Assembly: GCA_029961685.1 (NCBI GenBank)
Contig: JARWKL010000016.1
Coordinates: forward strand, 377,001-441,000
DNA: 64,000 nucleotides
Source: Aristolochia californica
Lineage: Eukaryota > Streptophyta > Magnoliopsida > Piperales > Aristolochiaceae
Direction of reading: 5' to 3'
Positions 16,679 to 28,979 of this stretch are shown piece by piece. The notes beneath the pieces were generated by a model. It searched no databases, was not told where the DNA came from, and saw only the letters and a program-made list of their open reading frames with translations. A program made the translations under genes and the position numbers. The first letter of the stretch is position 1, and each line of letters starts with the position of its first letter.

Positions 16679-19600
16679 TAGGTATGGTATCAAACCAGCT
16701 AGTTTGTGAGTGGATCGAGTTTGGTTCAGATTCGTTTTATCTGGATCTAGAACCGGCTAAATTTTATTTAAGTTAACGAGTCGAGCTCGATCGAACCATG
16801 GTTCGGTTCGAAAACTCATGAACCGGTTGTTAACTTAACGAGCGGCCCAAGATTTGGGGAGTCAAGAGGTGGGACTTTGGGAAATCGAGAGCTCTGAGCA
16901 GGAGCGACTAGTGAGAGGTCGATTGATTTCAACTTCGTTTCTTCCGCTTTCGTTCTCTCTGTAGGAATCAGGGAACAAAGATCGCCCTTCGTCACTCGTC
17001 AAGTGAGCAAAAATGAGGGGATTTCTTCTTCTTATTCCTCATTCACCCTCTTTGATTTCTTACTCTCAATCTTAGTCTCGGTCTCTGATTTTTTCCTCTT
17101 CGATTTCTTCCTCTCTAATCTTCTTCTTCTTCGTTTTCTTCCTCCAAACTTCTTCCTCATCGATGGAAGTGATGGAAAGAGGTAAATTATTTTATTCTTA
17201 ATCTTCTGGTTTTTTTTTTTCATCACTGACCTAACATTGATTTTTTTTTTTTTATCTTCTGTATTCCATTTTTTATCTTCCATCAGACGAATGCTTCATG
17301 CTGATGCTGTTTTAGGAGATCTTTCCTACTTATTTTTCAAAGGTAATCTCATTCTCCCCTACTGTTGATTTTTATAGTTTTAGCTCTTACTGTTTTGTTG
17401 TGTTTTACGTTTTAATTATTTTGTATTAATGTTTTAACTCACCACCTTTGCGTGTTTCCTTCACCTTTTCAAGGGGGGGTTTCTTGTGTTTTCCAAGAGC
17501 AAACCACATCGTTGAGAGTCTCGGGCACAATAGAAGCGGTGGAGATAGTGCTTTGTATCTGTTTTGATAAGGAGGTACATACAAGTTCCTATTTGAGCAG
17601 TTTTGGTAATCTTGCTTTGTTTTTTTCCTGTCAATGTCACTAAAGTGTTTCCCCTAGAACTGTTAATCTTCGTAGGCATTGTTCTCCTTATTGCTGATAA
17701 ATAACTTAGATTATGTGTAGGATCTTAAACATGTGGATTTTCTCCCAAAAAGAAAAAAAAACATGTCGATATGTTTTATACCAGCTGATGGATACCAATA
17801 TATCTCACTATATTTAACATTTTCAGGTAGCCGTTGTTTATACTCTTAACTATATTATGAAGTAGCCTAGATTGAGCAGTATTGTTTATGTATTTCAAAG
17901 AGACTTCCATTATAGCATTAAATCTGAAGTTTGTTCTCGGACTTTGCATTTTCTTTTTACTTAAAGGATCATAGTCTAATGTTCTAGGAACCTTTAACAT
18001 TCATGAAAATAGATCCTGATGACAGTTATTTCAATAAACCAACTTAAAATAATCATCATGAATGTTAGAGTTGATCTTTGGTCTATCACCTTCATATGGA
18101 ACTCATCTTTGTACATAATGGGTAGCTTATTGTACCCTGTTATAGTACGAGTTGGTGGATGAGATGCTCTCCTGAGACATTCTTTTGCAGTTAGTACATT
18201 ATATTCTTGTTTTTAATTGGTAATTTTTTTAGAAGTAAAAATGTCAATACCTCTTCCTCAATTGATATCAATAATTAACACTAGTTCTAGTATGCTAGTA
18301 TGGTTATAGGTCGTGACTCAACTCCACCAGAGTCATATCTCTCTAGAACTATTAATGTAACATAAGTGAGCCTAAATAAAGGTACCCTAAATGAAGATGA
18401 AAGTGACTCTATCCGTAGTTCAAAAAGACAAAAAAAAGTCTTATGTGTGGTTGGAATTCAAAGAAGTCTCACTTAATGGTACAAAAAAGGCTCTGTTCAT
18501 TGTAAAACCAATTTGAGTGTTATTGGTAGTGGAGTGACCACACATATGAGTTGATATTTGAAACGTTGTTCTGGTAGAAAAGTGACAATGAGAAAACAAA
18601 AAACCATAAACTTTCAACCAGTGGAATCTAATGTTGATCAAAGTTCGTCTGGACTTCCTTTTATAGATTTTGGAGGTAAATATGATAAAGCTAAAATGAA
18701 AGTACTCATTGCTAATCGGAGCATCCATTCATGATAGTAGAAGAGGAAGGATTTAATTTTGTAACGAATATGGCAAATGTAAATTATGAGAAAATATCTT
18801 GTAAGATGATTAAGGAGTGTATAGAGGTGTACGAGGCAGAGAAAAAGAAATTAATTTTTTTATTAAAAGAGATTAACAAGATTAGTCTTACCACGAATCT
18901 TTGGAAGTCCCAGAATCAAAAGAACAAATACATGGTTATTAATGGGTATTTTATTGATAGTAATTGGAAGCTACAAAAATAAGTCTTGAATTTTGTGCAC
19001 CTTCTTCTTCCTACTCGTGGTGTTGACATAACAAATGTTATTTACAAGTGTTTGATAAATTGGGAAATAAAAAATAAAGTATTTAGTATCTCAGTTGATA
19101 ATGCTGCATATAATGATGTTTATCTGAGAGTTTTGAAAGAAGATTTTGCAAGTAAAAAGAAATTGGTTTGTGGTGGGAAGTTATTTCATGTGTGTTGTTG
19201 TGCTCCTATTCTGAACTTATTAGTCCAAGATGATCTTGTTTAGATTGAGGATATCATCGATAATGTGGGTGAGAGTGTCAAATTCATAAATCTGTATGAG
19301 GCTAGACTTCACACTTTTTTTTTGAAAATTGTACAACAACTAGAATTAGGTGAAAAGAGGTTGGCTATTGATTGTCCAACTCGTTGGAACTCTATTTATG
19401 ACATGTTGTCTTCTGCATTAAAATTCAAAGATGCATTCCCTAGATTTCAAGTTAGATAACCAACTTATGATTGTTTGCCAAGTCTCAATGTGTGTCCTTA
19501 TATAATGTGGATATTAGAAATGAAGGGATTGTTTGCTCTATAGGTATTTCCACAAGTCGTAGGTCATATTATTTATCAAGTTCAGGCTTGTCAAAGTTAA

Positions 19601-20648
19601 TGACTTATGTGAAACAAGTGAAAGTAGTTAATTCACCAAGGTTATAATTGGAAAATTATCTTGAAGAAGGTGTGTATATTTGTGAGGAACTTCACAATAT
19701 GATTTTGATGTTTTAGAACGGTGGAAAGTGAATCATATGAAAATTTGGGTATTATCTAAAATGGTAGCAAGCATCCTTATAATTTCCATATTCACAGTAA
19801 CTTGAAAGTTTGCCTTTAGTGCTGGTGATAGAGTAATAAACTCATATCGTTCTTCCTTGGCACCAAATACAGTTCAAACTTTGATTTTTGAAAAATCAAA
19901 AGGTGAATTTCTTTTGAATAATTATTTATTATGATATTTTTGAGTATATTTTTTAGTTTTTTATTTTTTTATTATTTTTAGTTTTTTTATGATTACAGCG
20001 TGAGTAGAAAGTTGTGGAGATAATGCTACCAGTTACATGTTTTTTCATGTTTTTCTCATCAATATAATTTTAATATTTTTAATTACATTAAGTAAGTAGT
20101 AGTGAAAGAGTATTGTTATATCCGACAATAATCAGTTTTATTTTTTTGTTTTTGTCATAAGTGGAGATTTTGCTCATGCGGGGATTTAGTATATTGTTTT
20201 CTAGCATGAAGAGAAAAAGCTATAGTTTATAAATTTATACTGGATTTATAGTTTTTATTTGGGTGATTGTAAATTGTCACTGATATTTCATTTAATTTTT
20301 TTGTGTGTATAGAGTTTATTCATAATATTATGCAATATTTTATGGAGTGCATAGACAATTTTATGCAGGTATTATGTACATAAGTTATGCCCAATTTTAA
20401 GTAGAGGTCATGCCTAATTTTATGTAATATATATGCCCAATTTTATGTAAAATATATACATAATTTTATATACAATTTATTTGACATGTATTTTTTGAAA
20501 AGTTTTAAATGTATGTTGGAGCTCAAACTCAGTTAAAATTAATGGGTTCGAGTTCAATAACAATTTTAGGCTCGTTCGAAATATTTAAATCAAACTCTAC
20601 TCGAACATAAACAGGTTCGGGCTCGACTTGGGCTGGATGCCACCCCTA
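16679..20648 (+). mobile_element. hAT transposon copy 1, defective
   Basis: The left end (TAGGTATGGTATCAAACC) and right end (GGATGCCACCCCTA) are diverged forms of the termini of the complete copy at 37003-42159. The interior is colinear with that copy: a subterminal palindrome, then a CT-rich leader, then a transposase region. The flanking octamers CTCTAGGG and CTCCCGGG agree at 6 of 8 positions, a possible decayed target duplication. Length is about 3.97 kb. The transposase is broken. Confidence 0.75.
18241..19934 (+). pseudogene. hAT transposase pseudogene (copy 1)
   Basis: The region is colinear with the other two copies. An ATG at 18241 is followed by a degenerate BED-finger region near 18430-18560 and then the RNase H-like transposase core in pieces (18731-18982, 18986-19243, 19265-19459). 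These contain NKISLTTNLW and IDCPTRWNSIYDMLSSALKF, typical of plant hAT proteins. The C-terminal dimerisation segment near 19740-19920 is much decayed. Several stops and frameshifts separate the pieces, so no protein can be made. Confidence 0.85.
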
Positions 20649-20654
20649 CTCCCG

Positions 20655-20990
20655 GGTATTGCAATGACAGTTGCAGCGCATATGGGCTGCGTGTTGAGCC
20701 CGGTGCTCAAGGAGTCCAAAGCCTATCCAGCACCAGCAGAAGGAGGCCAATGCTGTAGCTGATTGCCTAGCCAAATCAGCAACCAACAGAGCTTGCAGGG
20801 GAGACCAGAAGAATGGGATCCTAACTTTCACTATAAACATTTATAAGCAGGAGAATTATAAAGACTGGCTCAAATTCTGTTCCCTGTTCATCGCTTCCAT
20901 ATATCTGTTTTGACTCTTACTTGTATGTATGTTGCTGATGCTTTCATAATCTCATCTTTGTGAATAAAAAGAAAATATGAGTTCTGTAAT
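20655..20990 (+). pseudogene. LINE 3' fragment with RNase H-like (RVT_3) domain
   Basis: One plus frame near 20722-20790 reads IQHQQKEANAVADCLAKSA, the conserved end of the RNase H-like domain found at the C-terminus of plant non-LTR retrotransposon proteins. It is followed by a short tail and a GAATAAAAAG stretch near 20960. Only this 3' scrap survives, abutting the right end of hAT copy 1. Confidence 0.55.
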
Positions 20991-21264
20991 GTATCCCACA
21001 ATCCAAGACTTTAACATTACATGTGACAAAACCTATCTAGCGCGATTGCCAAACTTTCAACGACTCCGTAACCCATCGTCTGTAGGATGTATAATGAAAA
21101 TCATCTTTTGGGTCTCCTGACATCAAAATTCCTAATGAATTCCACATAACACAAGAAAGCTTTGTTTTCAGTAAAGCATACAGTGAAACATTCTGTTTGC
21201 GGCATAACATCATTCAGATTCCATCGCCATCCTGAACCAACCAAAACGACCAAGTCTTGTGCTG

Positions 21265-24200
21265 TCACTGCTCACCTCGACCAATTAATGACGGGAACCC
21301 AATCTCTCTCCTGTCATTCAGTAATTCGACAACCTTCCTCATAGACGGTCTGTTCATGGGAAACGCAGCAGTGCACAGAAGAGCCACATTCAGCACTTTC
21401 ACCATTTCTTCGTACTCACTACCAATTGTTGTAATTCTGGGGTCGAACAGATACCGGAAACCGGCATCCTCTGCACGCTTCTCTTGAGATGAGATCTCGT
21501 CGTTTACCCATTTTACCAGATCCTTTGCATCCCCAAACGAAGGGTCGATGGGTTTCTTGCCAGTTAACAATTCCAGCAGCACAACTCCGAAGCTGTATAC
21601 GTCGCTCTTCTCGTTCACTTTCAGTGTGTAAGCATACTCTGAATCTCAAAATAAGAGTGTGTTAGATTCAAACCATTAATGAGCAGACAGTAATTTGAAT
21701 AAGAAACAAAAGGGGGTAAGGATGCAACAGCTACGAGGTCTCAGGCAGGAATCTCAACCCGAGGGGTGCCGACATACAGTACACCAGTTGTAAATTGTAA
21801 TAGAATGAAAAGAGTAACTAGAGAACGACGAGAAACAAGAAAAATATTCACCTGGCGCGATGTAGCCGTAGGAGCCGGCAACGCAGGTCATGACGCGCTC
21901 TCCGCCGCTCGATTCCATTGCCCGAGCGAGCCCGAAATCCGCTACCCGAGCTCCAAACTCCTCGTCCAACAGAATGTTGCCGGACTTCACATCCCGGTGC
22001 ACGATAGCCGGCACGCTGTCGTGATGCAGGTAGACTAGGCCCTGCGCAGCGCCGACAGCTATCTTACGTCGTGTATTCCAGTCCAGGAAGGCACCTCCCT
22101 TTTCGTGCAGAGCCGCCTTTAAGCTGCCGTTAGGCATGTATTCGTAAACCAGAACTTTACAGTCTTCGCTGGTGTAGCAGCACAGCAATTTTACGATATT
22201 GCCATGGCGGACGTTTCCCAATATCTCCACCTCCGCAGCAAATGCTCCGTCGTTCTCGCCGGAGAATCGGATTTTCTTCACCGCCACGATCTGCCCAGTT
22301 TTCAGTTTCGCCCTGTACACCTTGCCCGAGCTACCCGTCCCGATCAGGTTCTCGTCTGTCAGGCATTTGAAGATCTCGTCTTCGTCGGAGAAGTTGCCGC
22401 TCCGGTGAAACGACGTTATTTTCCATGGTGGGTTGGGTTTCGTGGATGCCTTTTTGTAGCGTTGGAAAACCGCTAAGGAAACAAGAGCGAGACCGACCAA
22501 AGTTGCTGAGAGAGAAATTGCAGTTTTCGCATGGTTGGTTAGGTATTTTCTCGGTCTCACACACGGTGGGAAGGGATTCAGATTTGGACTGCAGAGGTTG
22601 GGGTTTCCTAGAAGGCCTTGGAGGAAAATGCTGTTGTCTAAGCCACTGGGGATTTTGCCGGCTAGATTGTTAACGGAGAGATTGAAACTGTTCAGCTTCA
22701 AATTAACCAATGATACCGGAATCTCGCCGGTTAATGAGTTTTCTGAGAGATCCAGATAGGTTAAAACTGGTAAGAAACCAAGTTGTTCAGGGATTTGTCC
22801 TGTAAACCTGTTTTTGGCGAGATTAAGCTCTGTTAAAAATCTCCAGGAACTTACATCAGCTGGAATTTCGCCGGAGAGACGGTTCTGTTGCAACTCTAGC
22901 TTTTCCAGTTTCGTCAATTGTGTGACGCACGGAGGGATTCGGCCCGCGAATTGGTTGTTGCTAGCTTGAATCGCAGAAAGGTTTGATAATTGGCAGATTT
23001 CGGCTGGAATCCCGCCAGAGAAGTTGTTGTTGGAGATAAGCAACCGAGCCAAATACGGGGCTGAGCTAATTGATGAAGAAATGGAACCTTCGAATCTGTT
23101 GTCTTGCAGTTCCAAGTAGAATAGTCTAGGAAGTCCCCAGAACCGTTCAGGCACCCTTCCGGTGAATTTGTTGTTGAAAATTCTCACATAACCGAGACTC
23201 TCGCAGTCCCCGTAACTGTCTGGAAGTTCACCAGAGAATTGGTTGTTGAAAGTAATGAGCCTCCGAAGCTTTTTGCGATCGCATAGATGAGGCGGCAGTT
23301 GCCCCTGAAATTCATTACCTGACACGTCAATACTGTCTAAATCTGAGTTGCGACCAAGATCCGCCGGCAAAATCCCGGAAAATTTGTTGTTAAAGAGCTT
23401 CAGCTCGGAAAGCTTTGGATTTGTCGCAAGGACCGCCGGAATTTCCCCTTCAAGATAGTTATCATTGAGAGCGAGAGACATTAGATGCAATCCTGCTAAC
23501 TTTTCAGGCACTTTCCCTCTAAGCGTGTTCTCTGAAGCATCAAACCAGGACAGAGACGTCAGATTCCCAAGACTCTCTGGCAACTCACCAGAAAGCCTAT
23601 TCCTGTATAGCTCAATATGCTGAATGCTACGTAAATTCCCCATTGTTGCGGGAATCGATCCGGAAAGACGATTATCAGTAAGATCAAGGAGTTGCAGTGC
23701 AACTAGATTTCCTATGGAGTGGGGAATTTCTCCGACGAGGTTCGAAAACGCAAGCCACAAATTCTCAAGCTTAGTCATGTTACCAATCTCAGGAGGCAAG
23801 GGCCCAGGCTGAAACGAATTATAGCCCATTTGTATGTGTGTCAGCTCAGTCAGGTTTGCTAAAAAGGTCGGAATGGTGCCGTTCAAGAGGTTGCCGGAAA
23901 GGTTGAGCACCTGGAGTTTCGGTAGTCCGCCAACACTTGCGGGGATTGCACCGGTGAAGTTGTTCTGGGACAAATCCAACCACCTCAAGTTGGGAAACTC
24001 GGGGTAGAATTCCGGCATCGATCCCACGAACATATTGCCAAAGAGATTAAGAGAATAGAGAGCAGCACACTGTGAAAACGAACCAGAGGAGATAGTACCG
24101 GTCAGGAAGTTGTCAGCGAGGGAGAGGTTCCGCAGCGTCGGAATTCGGCAAAATCCTTCCGGGAACTCACCGTAGATTTCAAGACCGGAAAGGTCGATAG

Positions 24201-24420
24201 AATCAACGGCGTTTGTGTGAGAATCACAGGTAATGCCTGTCCAACTACAGGGAGAAACATCCCCAGAAATCCAATCTCCGAGGTGGTGTTGGGGGTCTTT
24301 GAGACGAGCTGTTTTCGTCAGTAACAAAATCTCGACATCCTTCGTCTGAGTAGCGACCAAAAAAAGACGTAAGAGAAGGATAAAAATCACCAGCAGGGAG
24401 GGAAGTCGCCGGCAAATCAT
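21265..24420 (-). CDS. HSL2: LRR receptor-like kinase, HSL2-like (HAESA clade)
   Basis: A plasma-membrane receptor Ser/Thr kinase of LRR subfamily XI. In Arabidopsis, HSL2 with HAESA perceives IDA/IDL peptides in organ abscission and cell separation. Exons are 24420-21852 and 21638-21265, giving 980 residues. The start at 24420 gives a signal peptide ([20 protein letters not shown]). The upstream frame is also open to 24651, but that part is low-complexity leader. Then follow the LRR cap pair CSWTGITC, about 20 LRRs, the closing pair in [13 protein letters not shown] and a membrane span at ~634-654. In the kinase, the Gly loop GTGSSG is at 694-699, Lys at 715, HRD at 808-810 and DFG at 828-830, so the kinase looks active. 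The intron splits the Glu codon of the APE motif. The ectodomain blocks ([28 protein letters not shown]) are closest to HSL2 by memory. Confidence 0.93.
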
Positions 24421-25548
24421 TGTTTCCGGCCGTGGTAGGTAGGTGGCGGGACTCGTAACGTTCAAAGGGTTCACTAAAGCATCAGCATTTTCCAGTTCCC
24501 AGTCCCATCCGCATCGAGATCGAGAGAGAGAGAGAGTATAGAGGGAAGAAACAAAAGAAAGAAAGGAAAAGGAAAATGAGGGGGGCAAGTTTGGAAAATT
24601 GGGAAAGTAACGGGCGCGGGTGGCATGGAAAATGGGGTGGGAGTGACACATTCGAGGCAGCCATTAGCGGTGAAAGTGCTGGGTTGTTGGGTCACATGAA
24701 GAGTTCGGGCGGCAGGCTGCCGATTCCCGTAAAATTTCGAAAATTGCCACTGCCTCCCTACCTACCTATATGAAATGACGAATGAGACCTTATGTTATTA
24801 GAAAATATCTGTACCTTTTCTTTGCAGAAGAGGGGTTGATATGGAAATAAGGAAAAAAAAAAAAAACAAGAAGAAGAGAGACGCATGAGAATCATGTGAG
24901 TTAGGTCGGGCCGGCGAATGTTTGAAAAATGTTCCCCGCGTGATCCGTTTATGAGATTCCGCCACACCCTATTTATTACATGTCTTTTTCCCAAGCAGAG
25001 AGACCTGAAATTTCTGGGAATTAAAGAGGGTATTTTCGACAATTGGTTCAGAGAATGAATGAAGCAGTGCCGGTGCAGCATATGCCCCTCATTGATTGCC
25101 GTAAATAGGCTGGTGTTGGAAGGGTAATATAGGTAAGAAGAAGCGTAGTGAGAGATTTTGGACACAGATCGAAGCAGAAACATAATGCGGATGCTGCTTC
25201 GAACTCCGGAAGTCAAAAAGAGTGGTGGTGGAGAAAAGGATTCTCCACGCTTCTAGTCCGGTCTGTCGGGTCCGGATCTTGGAATTCCGAATCTGATCCG
25301 ATTTCAGATTTGGATAATATTCGATTCTGAATTTTAATAATAAAAAATAAATAAATAATTCAAAAGAAGACACCAAATGGTTTTTTCTCTCGTATTTGAT
25401 GAAGAGTGTAATTCAAAAAACCTATAAAACTTTAAAAAATAGTAAAAATTTGGTTTTGCATCCGGATCCGTTTACAGCCATAGACGTACCTGTCATTCCT
25501 TCCATAAACTATTAAAATCTAAGAATATGTATGGAATAATGAGGGCAT
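24421..25548. other. HSL2-like upstream region and AsnRS 3' flank
   Basis: Near 24440-24560 there is a GA-rich leader on the plus strand (CT-rich when transcribed). The minus-strand open stretch 24758-25216 shows no domain. The piece next to 25549 should be the 3' untranslated region of the AsnRS gene. No further gene was seen. Confidence 0.55.
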
Positions 25549-28500
25549 TCAGAGATCAGCCCTGCCAGGGTACCTGGGGAAGGGAATGACATCTCTAATG
25601 TTGTCGATCCCTGTGGCAAAAAGAACCATGCGCTCGAAGCCCAAACCAAATCCACAATGTTCAACAGTCCCATAGCGCCTCAGGTCAAGGTACCACTGGT
25701 ATGGCTCAAGGGGTAGCCCCATTTCCAATATCCTGCAAAACCATTCACTTCAAAACTTCAACAACTTTGATCTTCTTTTTCAAAATTCTGAAAAAAGAGT
25801 TATTAGTGATATAAGAGATCCTCGATACAGGTTTATGCTAGGATGAGAATGAAATGCTGCACCTTTTCTCAATTACATCATATCTCTCCTCCCTCTGGCT
25901 TCCTCCTATCAACTCTCCAACCTGCAAACACACCAAAAAAGATTCCGGGGTGGACAAGCACATAATCAAAAGTTGGTTTGAAATGGGAACTTGATAATGG
26001 CATAAATTGGCTTTGAGCAAATTTGCTGAAGGGATTGGTTCAAGGAAAAGGACGGGAATTAGTCCAATTGATTCTTGTTTTGCTTTCTCACAATGGTTAA
26101 AACAACCATACCATGTCAGCTGGCAAAGTTTCCTTTTAAATGTAACCAAAGATTTAAAAAAAAAAAAAAAATCTAACTTGATTAGGTCCATGGATCCCTC
26201 CAATGTCGAAAAGAAAAACGAGTAAACAAGAAAGTAAGATGCTGACTAATGAAATAGATGAGATGGACTCTTTACAACTGGCTTACAGAATAAATGATAG
26301 TGATCAGCAATCCTCAAGGATATTAGATACAAGAAACGCACCTTGGGTACAAGAACATCCATGGCAGCTACAGTTCTGTTATCATCATTAAGCCTCATGT
26401 AAAAAGCTTTAATATCTTTTGGATAATTATACACAATGACGGGTTTTCGAAACATAACCTCCGTCAAGTATCTGCCACATCAATAAAGCATCCTTTATAA
26501 CTCAGATCAGTAACTAAAAAAATAAAAATAAAAAATCAACAAAGCAATGGATAAAGATTACAGATACCTTTCATGTTCCGAGGCTAAATCAATACCCCAT
26601 TCCACCTTATTTTCAAACTTCTTCTCCTTGACATTCTTCAGCTGCTCAACCGCTTCTGTGTAAGAAATACGCTCAAAAGCCGTTGATGAGACATGTTCTA
26701 AACGCCCTCTAGCTGTTTTGTCAATATATTTGACGATAAAATCCACATCATCAGCACACTTTTCGAGCAGCCACTTACATAGATATTGTACATACGCCTC
26801 TGCACAATTCATATCATCCTGCAAAATGTGCAGAAGATTTTTTCATCAGTTTTATATACTGTACCCACAGGATGTGCATACATGTTTGTCAGTCCATGAG
26901 AGGCGGTATACAAGTAGTTTGAGCCGAAGGGTTTATGAGAAAGAACAATGAGCATGTACACGACACTAAAGACTGAAGATGCCAGAAAATTTGTAGCATT
27001 GAAAAGTTATTACGTACTAATAGTAATATGAGCAGTACCCACCACTCCAAATCAAATATAGAAAGCCATTATATCAATGCTTAACTTGGTGAGATTGTTA
27101 CCTAAACCAAGTCTGTACTAAACATGCCTCAGGTAAAGGACTATTACTATTTGTTTTTTTTTTTTTTTAGAGAAGCACTATAACTATTTGTTACTACTCG
27201 TTATATCCAATCATTTGGTTACATTATTCGAGTTTCATGAACAAAATTGTAACAACCTACATCTTAATGAGAAAAAGCATGGTGAAAATGACAATGCTTA
27301 TCAAAGCAATTCTTGCAAAACCAGATGTTTTACCTCCAAATCTGCAAAAGCTATTTCAGGTTCCACCATCCAAAACTCTGCCAAATGCCTTGAAGTATGA
27401 GAATGCTCTGCTCGAAAAGTTGGTCCAAAAGTATAAACACTGCTAAGTGCACAAGCATATGTTTCGATTTGAAGCTGTCCGGACACAGTTAGAAATGCCT
27501 GACGGGTAAAAAAATCTTGAGAATAGTCAATCTTCCCATCCTTCTGAGGGATGCCAGGCTTAAGCTTACATCTCTCTTCCATTTTTGCAAGATTCTCCTT
27601 AGCCTTTGCAAGCTCAGAGAGTGGCGCACTAAGCTGCTCCTTGCTTACTTTAGCAGATTTCAGCTCTGCCACTGCAGCTCCTTTCTCCTTGACAAGAAGC
27701 TTTGCAGCTTCGATCTCGGCTTCTGATGGAGGAGGATTCTGTTGGAGATCTTTCTCCACCTTTTCAGCATCACTAAACAAGGTTGTAACTTGGAACATCT
27801 CACCAGCACCCTCACAATCGCTGGTTGTGATGATAGGTGTTTGAACATAAAGAAACCCATTCTCCTGGAAGAAGCTATGCGTTGCAAAAGCCAGAGCATT
27901 TCTGATACGGGCTACTACAGAAATCTGAAAGCATGCAGAAAAATCAACTCTGAGCAAGGGTTCTTCTCAGGTCATGGAGACAGAAGGCAAAACTTCACGA
28001 AAAATAATTCCTGTAAGTCTTAATGATGAGACGCGACAGAATTCCTGCATCACTACAGAAACCCCTTGACTCTGGGCCTCAGGCACAATTATTACCTCAG
28101 TAGATGAAACAGGACTATGTAAATGAACGATTAACCTCAATATATGAAACAGGAGTGTGTAAATCGATAATCAACAGCCAAAGTGTGATTATAACGAACC
28201 GGAATATAAAAAAACGTCCACATATAGTCCATAGATGGCAAACTTATTTTATTCATAGTTCTAATGCCACTAACCATCGACCCAGTTACCTAAGGAAAGA
28301 TCTAGACTGGCTTTGCTTAATTCCCACATCATACAAAAGATGATACTTCTTTTCCTGTAAAAGAACAGCTCTAAGAACATACACGATGACTCTTCAGCTA
28401 GTTTCAGTCGAACATGAACACACTTCTGAATCTACAAACACATGAGTGTTAAAAAGACAAAAACACTTCCAGGAAATGCAAAGGGATTACCGTATTGGTC

Positions 28501-28979
28501 CTTGATCGCAGGTGCATGACATCCCGCAGAAACTCGAGAGTAAGCTTGGTTTTCGGAATTGGGTACTTGGCGGGATCGACCGGACCCACCTTGAGAACCT
28601 TCTCCACCCGAAGCTCCACATTCTGCTTCGTCCCTGCGGGTGGCTTCTTCAGCTCCCCCTCAACGAAGACAGAAGTCCCGGTAGGGACGAGCTGCGCAAG
28701 CGGCGAAACCGACGCGTCAACAATGACTTGCAGGTTTCCGGGGCAGGATCCATCGTTAAGCTCGAGGAAGGCAAAAGTGCCCTTGCCCTGCTCACGCCCA
28801 GTCTTAACCCATCCGCCGACAGTTACCTTCTGACCAGCGAGGCCAACGCCCCCGTCCTCCCGGCAAATGATTTTCCGGATCAAGACTCGGCGGGAGAATT
28901 TCTCCCCCGTGACACCTTCCGCGAGGGAGAGGACCTGGACGCTTTCAACGGGAGGGTCGGAAGGGGAATCTCCGGGCAT
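25549..28979 (-). CDS. SYNC1: asparaginyl-tRNA synthetase, cytosolic
   Basis: A class IIb aminoacyl-tRNA synthetase that charges tRNA-Asn in the cytosol. Exons are 28979-28491, 27924-27334, 26818-26568, 26471-26342, 25921-25863 and 25732-25549. All borders are GT-AG, giving 1704 bp and 567 residues, about the plant SYNC1 length. The N-terminal OB-fold anticodon-binding domain contains [20 protein letters not shown]. The motif 1 region reads [21 protein letters not shown] helical plant-type insertion at ~215-300 is rich in Glu, Lys and Ala. Motif 2 ([15 protein letters not shown]) is near 333, and motif 3 (GLGFERM) near 536. The protein ends RYPGRADL, as in the family. No transit peptide precedes the OB fold, so it is the cytosolic form. 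Confidence 0.96.
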
